A stretch of 64,000 bases of DNA, from contig CM075771.1 in assembly GCA_037974665.1 (NCBI GenBank), positions 43,694,425-43,758,424 of the forward strand, in the 5' to 3' direction. Shown here one piece after another: positions 22,651-35,100 of this stretch; within the stretch, counting starts at the first letter, position 1; each line of letters begins with the position of its first letter. The translations under genes and the position numbers were made by a program. The stretch comes from Ehretia macrophylla. Lineage: Eukaryota > Streptophyta > Magnoliopsida > Boraginales > Ehretiaceae. The notes beneath the pieces are model-generated. The model had not been told where the DNA came from. It did no database searches and worked only from the letters and a program-made list of their open reading frames with translations.

Positions 22651-24835
22651 GATTAGGTTGTCGTCCTTTTCACGGCTCATGACGTATGATCCAGGACGGA
22701 AAAACAACGCAAAAGAAGAAACTAGTCCCGAAACATGATGAAAATGTTGGATTTTGGGCTCCGAAAATAGGCGCAGTTGAGCAAGCTTGTTGCCCCCGTA
22801 GTAGAGCTCTAGGAGAGCTTTCCAACGGTATGCTGTGTGCCTCGTAACTCCTTACGGATCAAAAGTTATGACCACCGGAGCGACGGAGACTTGGTCACAA
22901 CCCCCACGCCATCTGTTTGCGTGCGCAGCCTCTACGTGAAGTGAAATCGTCTTGCCCAAGGTGCCGTGTGATTCTGTAACAGAAATGTGATGGATTAGGT
23001 TGTCGTCCGTTTTGCAGCTCACGACGTACGATCCGGGACGAAAAAACAGCGTAAAAGAAGAAAAGTATCCCAAAACATATGGAAATGTTCGATTTTGGCT
23101 CTGAAAATAGGCGCAACCGAGCAGGCTAGGTGATCCCATCGTAGAACTCTCAAAGTGCTTTCCAACGGTATGCTGTGCGCCGCGTAACTCGTTACGGATC
23201 AAAAGTTATGGGCACCGGAGCGACGGATACTTGGTCACAAGCCCCACGCCCTCTGTTTACGGGCCCTGCCTCTGCGTGAAGTAAAGTTGTCATGGCCAAG
23301 GTGCCATGTGATTCGGTAATAGAAATGTGATGGATTAGGTTGTCGTTCTTTTTGCGGCTCACGACGTACGATAAGGGATGAAAAAACAGCGCAAAAAAAG
23401 AAAAGTGTCCCAAAACTGATGAAAATGTTTGATTTTTGGCGCTGAAAACAGGCACAGCCGAGCAAGCTTGGTGCCCCCGTTGTAGAGCTCTCAGAGAGCT
23501 TTCCAACGGAATTCTGTGCGCTGCGTAATTCCTTACGGATCAAAAGTTATGAGCACTGGAGCGACGGATACCTGGTCATAAGCCCCAAACCCTCTGTTTG
23601 CGGGCCTGCCTCTACGTGAAGTGAAGTTGTCTTGCCCAAGGTGCCGTGTGATTCTGTAATAGAAATGTGATGGATTAGGTTGTCGTCCTTTTTGCGGCTC
23701 ATAACGTACGATCCGGGACGAAAAAACAGCGCAAAAGAATTAAAGTGTCCTAAAACGGATGAAAACGTTCGATTTTGGGCTCCAAAAACAGGCGTAGCCG
23801 AGCAAGCTTGGTGCCCCCGTCGTAGAGCTCTCGGAGAGCTTTCCAACAGTATTCTGTGCACCGCGTAACTCCTTACGGATCAAAAGTTAAGGGCATTGGA
23901 GCGACGGATACCTGGTCATAAGCCCCACGCCCTCTATTTGCGGGCATGCCTCTATGTGAAGTGAAGTTGTCTTGCCCAAGGTGTCGTGTGATTCTGTAAT
24001 AGAAATGTGATGGATTAGGTTGTTGTTCTTTTTGCGGCTCACGACGTACGATCCAGGACGAAAAATAGCGCAAAAGAAATAAAGTATACAAAAACTGATG
24101 AAAACGTTGAATTTGGGCTGCGAAAATAGGTGCAGCCGAGCAAGCTTGGTGCCCCCATTGTAGAGCTCTCGGAGAGCTTTCCAACGATATTCTGTGCGCT
24201 ACGTAACTGCTTACGGATCAAAAGTTATGAGCACTGGAGCGACGGAGACTTGGTCATAAGCCCCACGCCCTCTGTTTGCAGGCCCTGCCTCTACGTGAAG
24301 TGAAGTTGTCTTGCCTAAGGTGCCGTGCGATTTGGTAATAAAAATGTGATGGATTAGGTTGTCGCCCTTTTCGGGGCTCATGACGTACGATCCGGGACGG
24401 AAAAAAGGCGTAAAATAAGAAAAGTGTCCCAAAACTTATGAAAATATTCAATTTTGGGCTACGAAAATAGGCGCAGCCGAGCAGGTTAGGTGCCCCCATC
24501 GTAGAGCTCTCAGAGAGCTTTCGAACGGTATGTTGTGCGCCGCGTAACTCTTTACGGATCAAAAGTTATGGGTATCGGAGCGACAGATACCTGGTCACAA
24601 GCCCCACGCCCTCTATTTGTAGGCCCTGTCTCTACGTGAAGTGAAATTGTCTTGCCCAAGGTGCTATGTGATTCGGTAATAGAATGTGATGGATTAGGTT
24701 GTCAACACTTTCGCGATTCACGACGTACGATCCGGGACGGAAAAATAGCACAAAAGCAGAAAAGTGTCCCAAAACTTATGAAAATGTTCAATTTTGGGCT
24801 CCGAAAACAGGCGCAGCTGAGCAGGCTTGGTGCCC

Positions 24836-24860
24836 CCAACGTAGAGCTTTCCAACTGTAT
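24836..24860 (+). repeat. Monomer with slippage loss of the dyad
   Basis: The usual TAGAGCTCTCGGAGAGCTTT reads TAGAGCTTT here. AGAGCT occurs twice in the intact sequence, 11 bp apart, and the loss spans exactly from one to the other, as replication slippage at the dyad would give. Confidence 0.7.
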
Positions 24861-26515
24861 GCTGTGCGCTGCGTAATTCCTTACGGATCAAAAGGTAAGT
24901 GCTGCGGAGTGACGGATACCTGGTCACAAATCCCACGCCCTCTGTTTGCGGGCCTTGCCTCTATGTGAAGTGAAGTTGTCTTGCCCAAGGTGCTATGTGA
25001 TTCGGTAATAGAAATATAATGGATTAGGTTGTCATCCCTTTCGCGGCTCCCGACGTACGATCCGGGATGGAAAAATAGCGCAAATTAAGAAAAGTGTCCC
25101 GAAAATGATGAAAATGTTCGATTTTGGGCTTCTTAAATAGGCGCAGCCGAGCAAGCTTGGTGCCCTTGTCGTAGAGCTCTCAGAGAGCTTTCCAACGGAA
25201 TGCTGTGCACCGCGTAACTCCTTACGGATCAAAAGTTATGAGCATCGGAGCGACGGATAACTGGTCCCAAGCCCCACGACCTCTGTTTGCCAGCCCAACC
25301 TCTACGTGAAGTGAAGTTGTCTTGCCCAAGGTGCCATGTGATTCGGTAATAGAAATGTGATGGATTAGGTGTTATTCTTTTCGTGGCTCACGACGTACGA
25401 TCCGGGATGAAAAAACAGCGCAAACGATGAAAACTGTCCCAAATCTTATGAAAATGTTCGATTTTGGGCTCTGAAAACAGGCGCAACTAAGCAGGCTAGG
25501 TGCCCCCATCGTAGAGCTCTCAGAGTGCTTTCCAACGGTATGCTGTGCGCCGCGTAACTACTTACAAATCAAAAGTTATGGGCATTGGAGCGACGAATAC
25601 CTGGACACAAGCCCCACGCCCTCTGTTTGCGGGCCCTGCCTCTACGTGAAGTGAAGTGAAGTTGTCTTGCCTAAGGTACTGTGTGATTCGGTAATAGAAA
25701 TGTGATGGATTAGGTTGTCGTGCTTTTTGCGGCTCACGATGTACGATCTGGGACGAAAAAACAGCGCAAAAAAAGAAAAGTGTCCCAAAACTTATGAAAA
25801 TGTTTGATTTTGGGCTCCTAAAACAGGTGCAACTGAGCTGACTAGGTGCCCCCATCGTAGAGCACTCAAAGTGGTTTCCAACGGTATGCTGTGCGCCGCG
25901 TAACTCGTTACGGATCAAAAGTTATAGGCACCGGAGCGACGGATACCTGGTCACAAGCCCCACGCCCTCTATTTGCGGGCACAGCCAATATGTGAAGTGA
26001 AGTTGTCTTGCCCAAGGTGCTGTGTGATTCGGTAATAGAAATGTGATGGATTAGGTTGTCATCCTTTTTGCGGCTCACGACGTACGATCCGGGACAGAAA
26101 AACAGCGCAAAAGAAGAAAAGTGTCCCAAAACTAATGTAAATGTTTGATTTTGGGCTCCAAAAACAGGCGCAGCCGAGCACGCTTGGTGCCCCCGTCGTA
26201 GAGCTCTCGAAGAGCTTTCCAACGGTATGCTGTGCGCCGTGTAACTCCTTACGAATCAAAAGTTATGAGCACTGGAGCGACGGATACCTGGTCACAAGCC
26301 CCACGCCTTCTGTTTGCGGGCCCAATCTCTACATGAAGTGAAGTTGTCTTGGCCAAGGTGCCATGTGATTTGGTAATAGAAATGTGTTGGATTAGGTTGT
26401 CGTCCTTTTCGCGGCTCAAGACGTACGATCTGGGGCGGAAAAACAGCGTAAAAGAAGAAAAGTGTCCCAAAACTTATAAAAATGTTCGATTTTGGGCTCC
26501 AAAAACAGGCGCAGC

Positions 26516-29500
26516 TGTCACACTCCAACCCGACCTATAGAGGCTAGACTAGGCTATGACCTTAATCATTTATGCTATTTCATGTACTTAGTCATTTGTT
26601 ATGATTTAATACTTAACGTTGGTCTAGAACTCCAAAAGATTTTTCAAAAAAAAATCGGCTGCATAACGGTTGTAGTTAGGACCTTTTAGTTTGACCTAAT
26701 TTCTAAACGCCTCAATTATTCCAATCATTAATCCAATTCCATTAAGGACTCCTATTTTGTCATCAACCGATATGCCTACTAGTTTATCTTGAAAGTCTCG
26801 TTTGGTTAATAAGCATAACACGATAACTATGTCCTGTTTATTTGTCAATTTCCTATCATGCAAGTACCTATTATCCTTTAGCTTGCGCATGATCACTAGG
26901 TGAGATTAAGTAGAGTTACATTATTTAGTTCTTCACCTAGCTGTTCAAATGCCTACGATAACTACTAATTAAACGACGAAAGTAAACAACCAAATAAAGA
27001 GTTCGTCCGGTTATAATCAGTACAAGCCAAAATTAGACCCAAATTACAACGGGGTCATTTACATCAATAAAATGAATAGTTTGCAATCAAACACAACATC
27101 CATATAGCAACCACTTTCAAGCAAAGCACAAAAGCACGTAGTCACTGCAAGGAATCGTCAACAAGTACATTTACTTTGGGTAATTGTTCCAAATCTGCTG
27201 CACCTGTGACAAAAAAAGAGGGTGAGTCCTTATGAACTCAGTGAGGGAGAATGAGAGATAACGTTTTGAAATCCTTTTCCGGTTAAACTTATAAAAAACC
27301 CTTTTTGAAAGCATGACATATAATACAAGTAAGTTTATAACATAATATAAATGTAAATGAACACATTTACCCGTCTTTCCTCCCCGAGGTCCTCTAGGAA
27401 CCAAGCGAGAGTACTTAAATACATAGTGAAAATGATACGGTGAGCTTTCGCTCTCAAGATCATTTCTGATAACAGTTGTTGCGGCCAGCTTCAATCATCC
27501 ACTTATCACGCCAAATGGGTGTACTCCGGATGTACCCCGAAATCCTACGACCCAACTCTCCGAGGAAGTATAGCCCCCAAGCGAGAGAGGGAATTGGACA
27601 ATGGTAGTCACAGTTGCTCCAGCAAGCCCGATGCCGCCCGGTGTGCGTGAAATGCTACCACGCCAGAATGAAAGGTTGGAACCTTGTATGCAATGCACAT
27701 GTATGCCATTTAACATTTCACATTGGGAGGTCAACAAAGTAGGTTGCCTCTGAGCAAGTATATGATCACATTTTGACATATTGGCATATAAGGCATTGTA
27801 AGAACATGTAATCATTTCATATATCAATTCAAAAACAATTAAACTCTCATGGGCAGCCAAGTAACCATGTTCAAATAAGCCATAGCATGTCTTTTAACAA
27901 TTCACATTAGGAGGTCAACAAAGTAGGTTGCCTCCGAGCAATTATAAGATCGCATATCGATAAGTAAACTTACAAGACATGCTTTGACATGTACATTCAC
28001 TTTGTAAAACACTTAGGAGCATGTGAACATTTAACGGACAGCCAAGTATTACCATATAAAACAAGTCATATAGCTCATTTTAGTTCACATATTAAGTGTT
28101 GAGATCATACGAGGATGCAATGACACTTGTACAAGACCGGGTGCAAGAATAGTTCACGTATCAATATGCAATCATCGGGAGTCGTGTTTAGAGCTATATG
28201 GACAATTACGGGCAGCCTATTAATCTTCCTCAACGTCATTTATAATTCACAAAATTATGGTTTATGACTCGGGAACCTACGGGGCCATTCGGGTTTACTA
28301 GGCCGTGCTCAGGGTCAGTTCCGTTTGCTAAGCACCACAAGCAACTCTTAAACCATTTCAAGCATACTTAACATTTATTAGGCAGCCCACGAATCACACA
28401 ATTAAACACAATAACCATAGGATCAACACTTAGCGAGTTTTCATAGTCAATAGGGTTTCAATTCATGCTTACACGTGCGATTTAAGCCACAAGTTGTCAC
28501 GTAATTAAACTCAAGCCTTGCATCGATTAATTAAAACACCCTCAAGCATTCAAAACAGTCCACACAACATCCAAGTGCCACAATCCCAAGCATTTAATAC
28601 AACAAGAGAAGTTACAATAATTTTCAAAGCATATCACTAGATGAAAACCTCACTGCAATGGTCTGTTTTCTCACAATCATTGAGACAAGCAAACAATCTC
28701 CAATTCCGGTGAAAAAAATTTCAAATTAAATCTTAAGGAGTGAACTAAATCCATAAACAAACCTCGCATCATTTGGAGTTGGGATTCAAGAGTTATAGCC
28801 AAAACCGTGAGACTATGCAAAACTGTCCAGATTTGTATACATTTCAATACTTGTCGTTTTTGAGGACCTTAGGTTCAGATTTAGCCTTAGTATATTTGTG
28901 ACAAAAATTTCCATAACTGAAAAATATAGCAGCATACCAAATTTCATGAATTTTGGATATCATTTACAAAGTCAAAACAGGTTCGTTCTACAAGGACAGT
29001 GAACTGCCAAAACCTGCTTCATTTTCCAGATTTTCCAGATTTAGACACCTTTCGATGTTTTGCCATTTTGGAGACATTAGAGTCAAAATTGACTTTGGCC
29101 TATTTCTACGACAAATTCTCAGAACTGGCAAAAATAGTCACCTACCAATTTTCACACATTTTCAACACTATTTACCTGGTCAAATTCACTTCGCTCCAAC
29201 AAGTCAGAAAACTGCCAATTATACGATTTCAACTATCTTCACATTCTAGCCAAATATCTTGCCATGCATGTTTACAAAAGCTCATGTACACACATATATC
29301 ACAAGTACAGAGGTAAAAATAGATATTTAAAGTCATGCATGTGGTTTTTGAAAGCTTTTCAAAAGAGTTTAACCCTCACCTTAGCCTATTGATGGTTAAT
29401 GATGCACAAACACTCTTCAAAATGCACAAAGGGAGCTTCTTCCTTGCTTTGGCCGAGAGATATCTTGATTTCCTTTAAATCCCAGCTTAGTTAGCTTATG

Positions 29501-30649
29501 ATTAGTGTGTGCATGTGACTAGAACAAAAAGAAATGGAAGAAAACTATCAAGACTTACCTTAGGCCGAAAATGATGAGTTTTGTGAGCTTGTGTGCATTT
29601 TTGAGCTAGTTGCCTTGCTTGTGCTTGCTATGGCCGAGCTTGGGAGAGCCTTAGAGAGTTTTTAGGAGTCTTGAATGCTCAAGGGGCTTCCATGGTCAAA
29701 AATGAGAGAGAAGGAGAGAGAATGAGAGAGTTTGTGAGGAAAAGTGAAGTTTTAGTGTGTGTGTGTGTGTGTGTGCTCGGTTTTGGTGAATTGAGAGAGC
29801 ATGTGTGAGATGTTTTTGATGTAAAGATCTGAATTTTAATTGTATTTGGGTGCCTTGGTCGAAAATGAGGGCTAGGGTAGTGTGTGGTGTGTATTTTTTA
29901 TGCATTCTTGTGCTTTGTGAGGAATATTGAGTGTTTAAAATATGATTGTTTTTGTTTGTCTATCCTAGGTAGCATAGTGTCTTGTGTTATCATAGGAATG
30001 TTGGGAAATTAGGGAATCTAGGTAGAATAAAATATAGGAATGTTTGTTGATGAGTTTGAATTATGAATAGAATAATAGATAGTGGAAAATGTAGGAATAG
30101 TTTAGTGTTATTTTATTGTTAGTGGAGTTTGTAGAGAATTTGAATTAGGAATATAATATTGGTTAGTGGATTGTGTAGGATTATTTTAGTGTCTAGTGCT
30201 TTGTGTAGGATTCTTTCTTGATTAACGTGGTGGCACGGATTCCTAGGTCTAGGGCACGAATTACGAGGTAGACACGAACTTCAAGACTAATACACGTACT
30301 TCAAAACTAATGCACGCAATCCTAGGTGAATGCACGTAAACCAATGCAAGGCATGTAATTCAATGCAATGCACGTAAATCAAGGCACAACTCTATATCTA
30401 GTTTAAGGTACGCAGTTCAAGATTAGGGCGCACGAAATGAGGTAACGCATGTACATCGAGGTCAGGGCATATATATTTAGGTATCACACGTTAGTCGGGG
30501 ATTAGGGCACAATATTCTAGGTCAAAGCACATATGACGAGGCATGCACAAAAACCAAGACAGGGCATGAAATCCAAGGTCGGTCATATAATTTTGGGTCT
30601 ATGGCATGCAAATTGAGGTATGACACATTATTCAGGGTCGGGCCTCACA
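26516..30649 (-). mobile_element. Solo LTR D, same chromovirus family (fossil)
   Basis: 4134 bp and reverse-oriented. On the minus strand it starts TGTGAGGCCCGACCC and ends GGTTGGAGTGTGACA. Flanks are GCAGC (26511-26515) and GCAGT (30650-30654), a target-site duplication with one difference. It is the longest LTR here because of extra internal tandem duplications. A segment of about 184 bp is repeated (near 27726 and 27910), and a second repeat of about 170 bp is near 28211 and 28381. It shares the extended GTGC-rich 5' part (about 30230-30649) with solo LTR A. A (GT)n run lies at 29755-29775, and the family stem-loop at 27034-27056 is imperfect. No coding interior remains. Confidence 0.92.
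29755..29775. repeat. (GT)n microsatellite in solo LTR D
   Basis: An uninterrupted GT dinucleotide run of about 10 repeats, next to the purine-rich strand of the LTR's CT tract (about 29700-29750). It is not seen in the other five copies. Confidence 0.9.
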
Positions 30650-31443
30650 GCAGTTGAGTAGGCTAGGTGCCCCCATTGTAGAGCTCTCAAACAGCTTTCC
30701 AACGGTATGCTGTGCGCCGCGTAACTCCTTACGGATCAAAAGTTATGGGCACCGGAGCGACGGATACCTGGTCACAAGCCCCACGCCCTCTATTTGCGGG
30801 CGCTTCCTTTACGTGAAGTGAAGTTGTCTTACCCAAGGTGCCGTGTGATTCGGTAATAGAAATGTGATGGATTAGGTTGTCGTCCCTTTCGCGGCTCATG
30901 ACGTACGATCCGGGACAGAAAAACAGCGCAAAAGAAGAAAAGTGTCCCAAAAATGGTGAAAACATTCAATTTTGGGCTCTGAAAATAGGCGCAACCAAGC
31001 AAGCTAGGTGCCCCCTTCGTAGAGCTCTCGGAGAGCTTTCCAACGGTATGCTGTACGCCGCGTAACTCCTTACGGATCAAAAGTTATGAGCACCGGAACG
31101 ACGGATACTTGGTCACAAGCCCCACGCCCTCTGTTTTCGGGCCCAGCTTCTACGTTAAGTGAAGTTGTCTTTCCCAAGGTGCCATGTGATTCAGTAATAG
31201 AAATGTGATGGATTAGGTTGTCGTCCCTTTCGCAGCTCACGACGTACGATCTGGGATGGAAAAACTGCGCAAAAGAAGAAAAGTGTCTCAAAAATGGTAA
31301 AAACATTCGATTTTGGGCTCTGAAAATAGGCCCAGCTGAGCAAGGTAGGTGCCCCCTTCGTAGATCTCTCGGAGAGTTTTCCAACGGTATGCTGTACGCC
31401 GCATAACTTCTTACAGATCAAAATTTATGAGCACCGGAGCGAC

Positions 31444-32110
31444 GAATAACTGGTCATAAGCCCCACGCCCTCAGTTTGAGGGCTCGGCCTCTACTCGAAG
31501 TGAAGTTGTCTTACCTAAGAAGCCGTGGGATTCGGTAATAAAAATGTGATGGATTGGGTTGTCGTCCTTTTCGCGGCTCGCGATGTACAATCCGGGACGG
31601 AAAAACAGCCCAAAAGAAGAAAAGTTTCCCAAACTAATGAAAACGTTTGATTTTGGGCTCTGAAAATAGACACAGCCTAGTAGGCTTGCTTCTCCCGTCG
31701 TAGAGCTCTTGGAGAGCTTTCCAACGGTATGCTGTGCGCTGCGTAACGCATTACGAATCAAAAGTTCTGGGCACCGGAGCGACGGATACCTGGTCACAAG
31801 CCCCACGCCCTCGGTTTGAGGGCCCAACCTCTACGTGAAGTGAAGATGTCTTACCCAAGGTGCCATGGGATTCGGTAATAAAAATATGTTGGATTAGCTT
31901 GTCGTCCTTTCGCGGCTCATGACGTACGATATGGGATGGAAAATTGCGCCAAAGTAGAAAAGTGTCCCAAAACTGATGAAACATTCAATTTTGGGCTCCA
32001 AAAACAGGCATAGTCGAGCAGGCTTGCTGCCCATGTCGTAGAGCTCTCAGAGAGCTTTCTAACGGCATGCTGTGCACCATGTAACTCTTCACGGATCAAA
32101 AGTTATGGGC
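31444..32110 (+). repeat. X-Y monomer pair, first copy
   Basis: The X monomer (from 31444) has GTTTGAGGG, ACTCGAAG, GTCTTACCTAAG, GGGTTGTCG and TACAATCCGG. The Y monomer (from about 31785) has AAAATATGTTGGATTAGC and GCGCCAAAG. The pair recurs from 32463, 37237, 39621 and 59822, and the last of these is split by solo LTR F. Confidence 0.8.
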
Positions 32111-35100
32111 ATCGGAGTGACGGATACCTGGTCACAAGCCCCACACCCTCTGTTTGCAGGAACAACCTCTACGTGAAGTGAAGTTGTCTTACCCAAGGTG
32201 CCATGTGATTTGGTTATAGAAATGTGATGGATTAGGTTGTCGTCCTTTTCGCGGCTCACGACGTACGATCTGGGACGAAAAAATAGCGCAAAAGAAGAAA
32301 AGTGTCCCAAAAATGTTGAAAATGTTTGATTTTGGGCTCTGAAAATAGGCGCAGCTGAGCAAGGTAGGTGCCCCCTTCGTAGAGCTCTCGGAGAGCTTTC
32401 CAACGGTATGTTGTACGCCGCATAACTCCTTACGGATCAAAAGTTATGAGCACTAGTGCGACGGATACCTGGTTACAAGCCCCACGCCCTCGGTTTGAGG
32501 GCCCAGCCTCCACTTGAAGTGAAGTTGTCTTACCTAAAGAGCCATGGGATTCGATAATAAAAATGTGATGGATTGGGTTGTCGTCCTTTTCGCGGTTTGC
32601 GACGTACAATCCGGGACGAAAAAACAGCGCAAAAGAAGAAAGTGTCCTAAAGTAATGAAAACATTCGATTTTAGGCTCTGAAAATAGGTGTAGTCTAGTA
32701 GGCTTGTTACTCCCGTCGTAGAGCTCTTGGAGAGCTTTCCAACGGTATGCTTTGCGCCACGTAACGTATTACGAGTCAAAAGTTATGGGCACCGGAGCGA
32801 TGGATACCTGGTCCCAAGCCCCACGCCCTCGGTTTGAGGGCCCAGCCTCTACGTGAAGTGAAGTTGTCTTGCCTAAGGTGCCGTGGGATTCGGTAATAAA
32901 AATATGTTGGATTAGCTTGTCGTTCTTTCGCGGCTCACGACATACGATCCGGGATAAAAAAAACATCGCCAAAGTAGAAAAGTGTCCTAAAACTGATGAA
33001 AACGTTCAATTTTGGGCTCCAAAAAGAGGTACAAGCGAGCAGGCTTGCTGCCTATGTCGTAGAGCTCTCGGAGAGCTTTCCAACGGTATGCTGTGCGCCG
33101 CGTAACTCTTTACGGATCAAAAGTTATAGCCACTGGAGCGACGGATACCTAGTCACAAGCCCCAAGCCCTATGTTTGCGGCCCCAGCCTCTACGTAAAGT
33201 GAAGTTGTCTTGCCCAAGGTACCGTGGGATTCGGTAATATAAATGTGATGGATTAGATTGTCGTCCTTTCGCGGCTCACGACGTACGATCCGGGATGGAA
33301 AAACAGCGCCAAAGAAGAAAAATGTCCCAAAATTGATGAAAATGTTCGATTAGGGGCTCAAAAAATAGGCGCAGCCTGAGCAGGCTTGCTGCCCACGTCG
33401 TAGAGCTCTCGGAGAGCTTACCAACGGTATGCTGTGCGCCGCGTAACTCTTTACGGATCAAAAGTTATGGGCACCGGAGCGACAGATACCTGGTCACAAG
33501 CCCCACGCCCTCTGTTTGCGGGCACAGCCTCATCGTGAAATGAAGTTGTCTTGCCCAAGGTGCAGTGTGATTTTGTAATAAAAATGTAATGGATTAGGTT
33601 GTCGTCCTTTTTGTGGCTCACGACGTACGATCCGAGACGAAAAAATAGCACAAAAGAAGAAAAGTGTCCCGAAACTAATGAAAATGTTTAATTTTGGGCC
33701 CCAAAAAGAGGCGCAACCGAGCAAGCTAGGTGCCCCTGTCGTAGAGCTCTCGGAGAGCTTTCCAACGGTATACTGTGCGCCGCGTAACTCCTTACGGATC
33801 AAAAGTTATGGTCACCGGAGCGACAGATACCTGGTCACAAGCCACACACCCTCTGTTTGCGGGCGCTGCCTCTACGTGAAGTGAAGTTGTCTTGCCCAAG
33901 GTGCCATGTGATTCCCTAATAGAAATGTGATGGATTAGGCTGTCGTCTCTTTCGCGGCTCACGACGTACGATCTCGGACGGCAAAACAGCGTGAAGGAAG
34001 AAAAGTGTCCCAAAAATGGTGTAAACGTTCAATTTTGGGCTCCAAAAACAAGTGCAGTCGAGCAAGCTAGGTGCCACCTTCGTAGAGCTCTCGGAAATCT
34101 TTCCAACGGTATACTGTACACCGCGTAACTCCTTACGGATCAAAAGTTATGAGCACCGGAACGACAGATACTTGGTCACAAGACCTACGCCCTCTGTTTG
34201 CGGGCCCAACCTCTACGTGAAGTGAAGTTGTCTTGCCCAAGGTGCCATGTGATTCGCTAATAGAAATGTGATGGATTAGGTTGTCGTCCTTTTCGCGGCT
34301 CACGACGTACGATCCGGGATGGAAAAACAGCGTCAAAAAAGAAAAGTGTCCCAAAACTAATGAAAACATTCGATTTGGGGTACCAAAAAACAAGAACAGC
34401 CGAGCAAGCTTGGCTCCCCGTCGCAGAGCTCTCGGAGAGCTTTCCAACGGTATGCTATGAGCCGTGTAACTCCTTACGGATCAAAAGTTACGAGGACCAG
34501 AGCGACGAATACCTGGTCACAATCCCCACGCCCTCTGTTTGCGGGCTCTGCCTCTACGTGAAGTAAAGTTGTCTTGCCCAAGGTATCGTGTGATTCGCTA
34601 ATAGAGATCTATTGGATTAGGTTGTCGTCATTTTTGCGGCTCACGACGTACGATCCGGGACGAAAAAACAACACAAAAGAAGAAAAGTGTCCCGAAACTA
34701 AGGAAATCGTTCGATTTTGGGCTACAAAAATAGACGCAGCCGAGCAACCTTGGTGCCCCAATCGTACAGCACTCGGAGAGCTTTCTAACGGTATACTGTG
34801 CGTCACATAACTCCTTACGGATCAAAAGTTAAGAGCACCGGAGCGACGGATACCTGGTCACAAGCCCCATGCCCTTTGCTTGCGGGCCCAGACTCTACGT
34901 GAAGTGAAGTTGTCTTGCCCAAGGTGCCATGTGATTCGGTAATAGAAATGTGATAGATTAGGTTGTCGTCCTTTTCGCGGCTCACGGCGTATGATCTGGG
35001 ACGAAAAAACAGCGCAAAGCAAGAAAAGTATCCCAAATCTTATGAAAATGTTCAATTTTGGGCTCTGAAAATAGGCGCAACCTAGCAGGCTAGGTGCCCC

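Larger units (their letters stand above)
20432..26515 (+). repeat. Satellite block 4 (about 18 monomers)
   Basis: Head-to-tail array. The left part carries G-type monomers (near 21543 and 22885) and a locally duplicated three-monomer stretch. From about 25.9 kb the right-hand subtypes begin: M4 (GTGTGATT..., with GGGCACAGCC) and then M5 (GTGTTGGATTAGG near 26385). The M5 monomer is interrupted at GCAGC (26511-26515) by solo LTR D. One monomer near 21800 lacks about 25 bp, and one near 24842 has lost one arm of the dyad. Confidence 0.96.

Noticed and set aside
28953-29316. Two overlapping open frames of about 100 codons in solo LTR D
   Set aside because: They coincide with the reverse strand of the LTR's old 210-bp duplication and share no domain with any protein I know.
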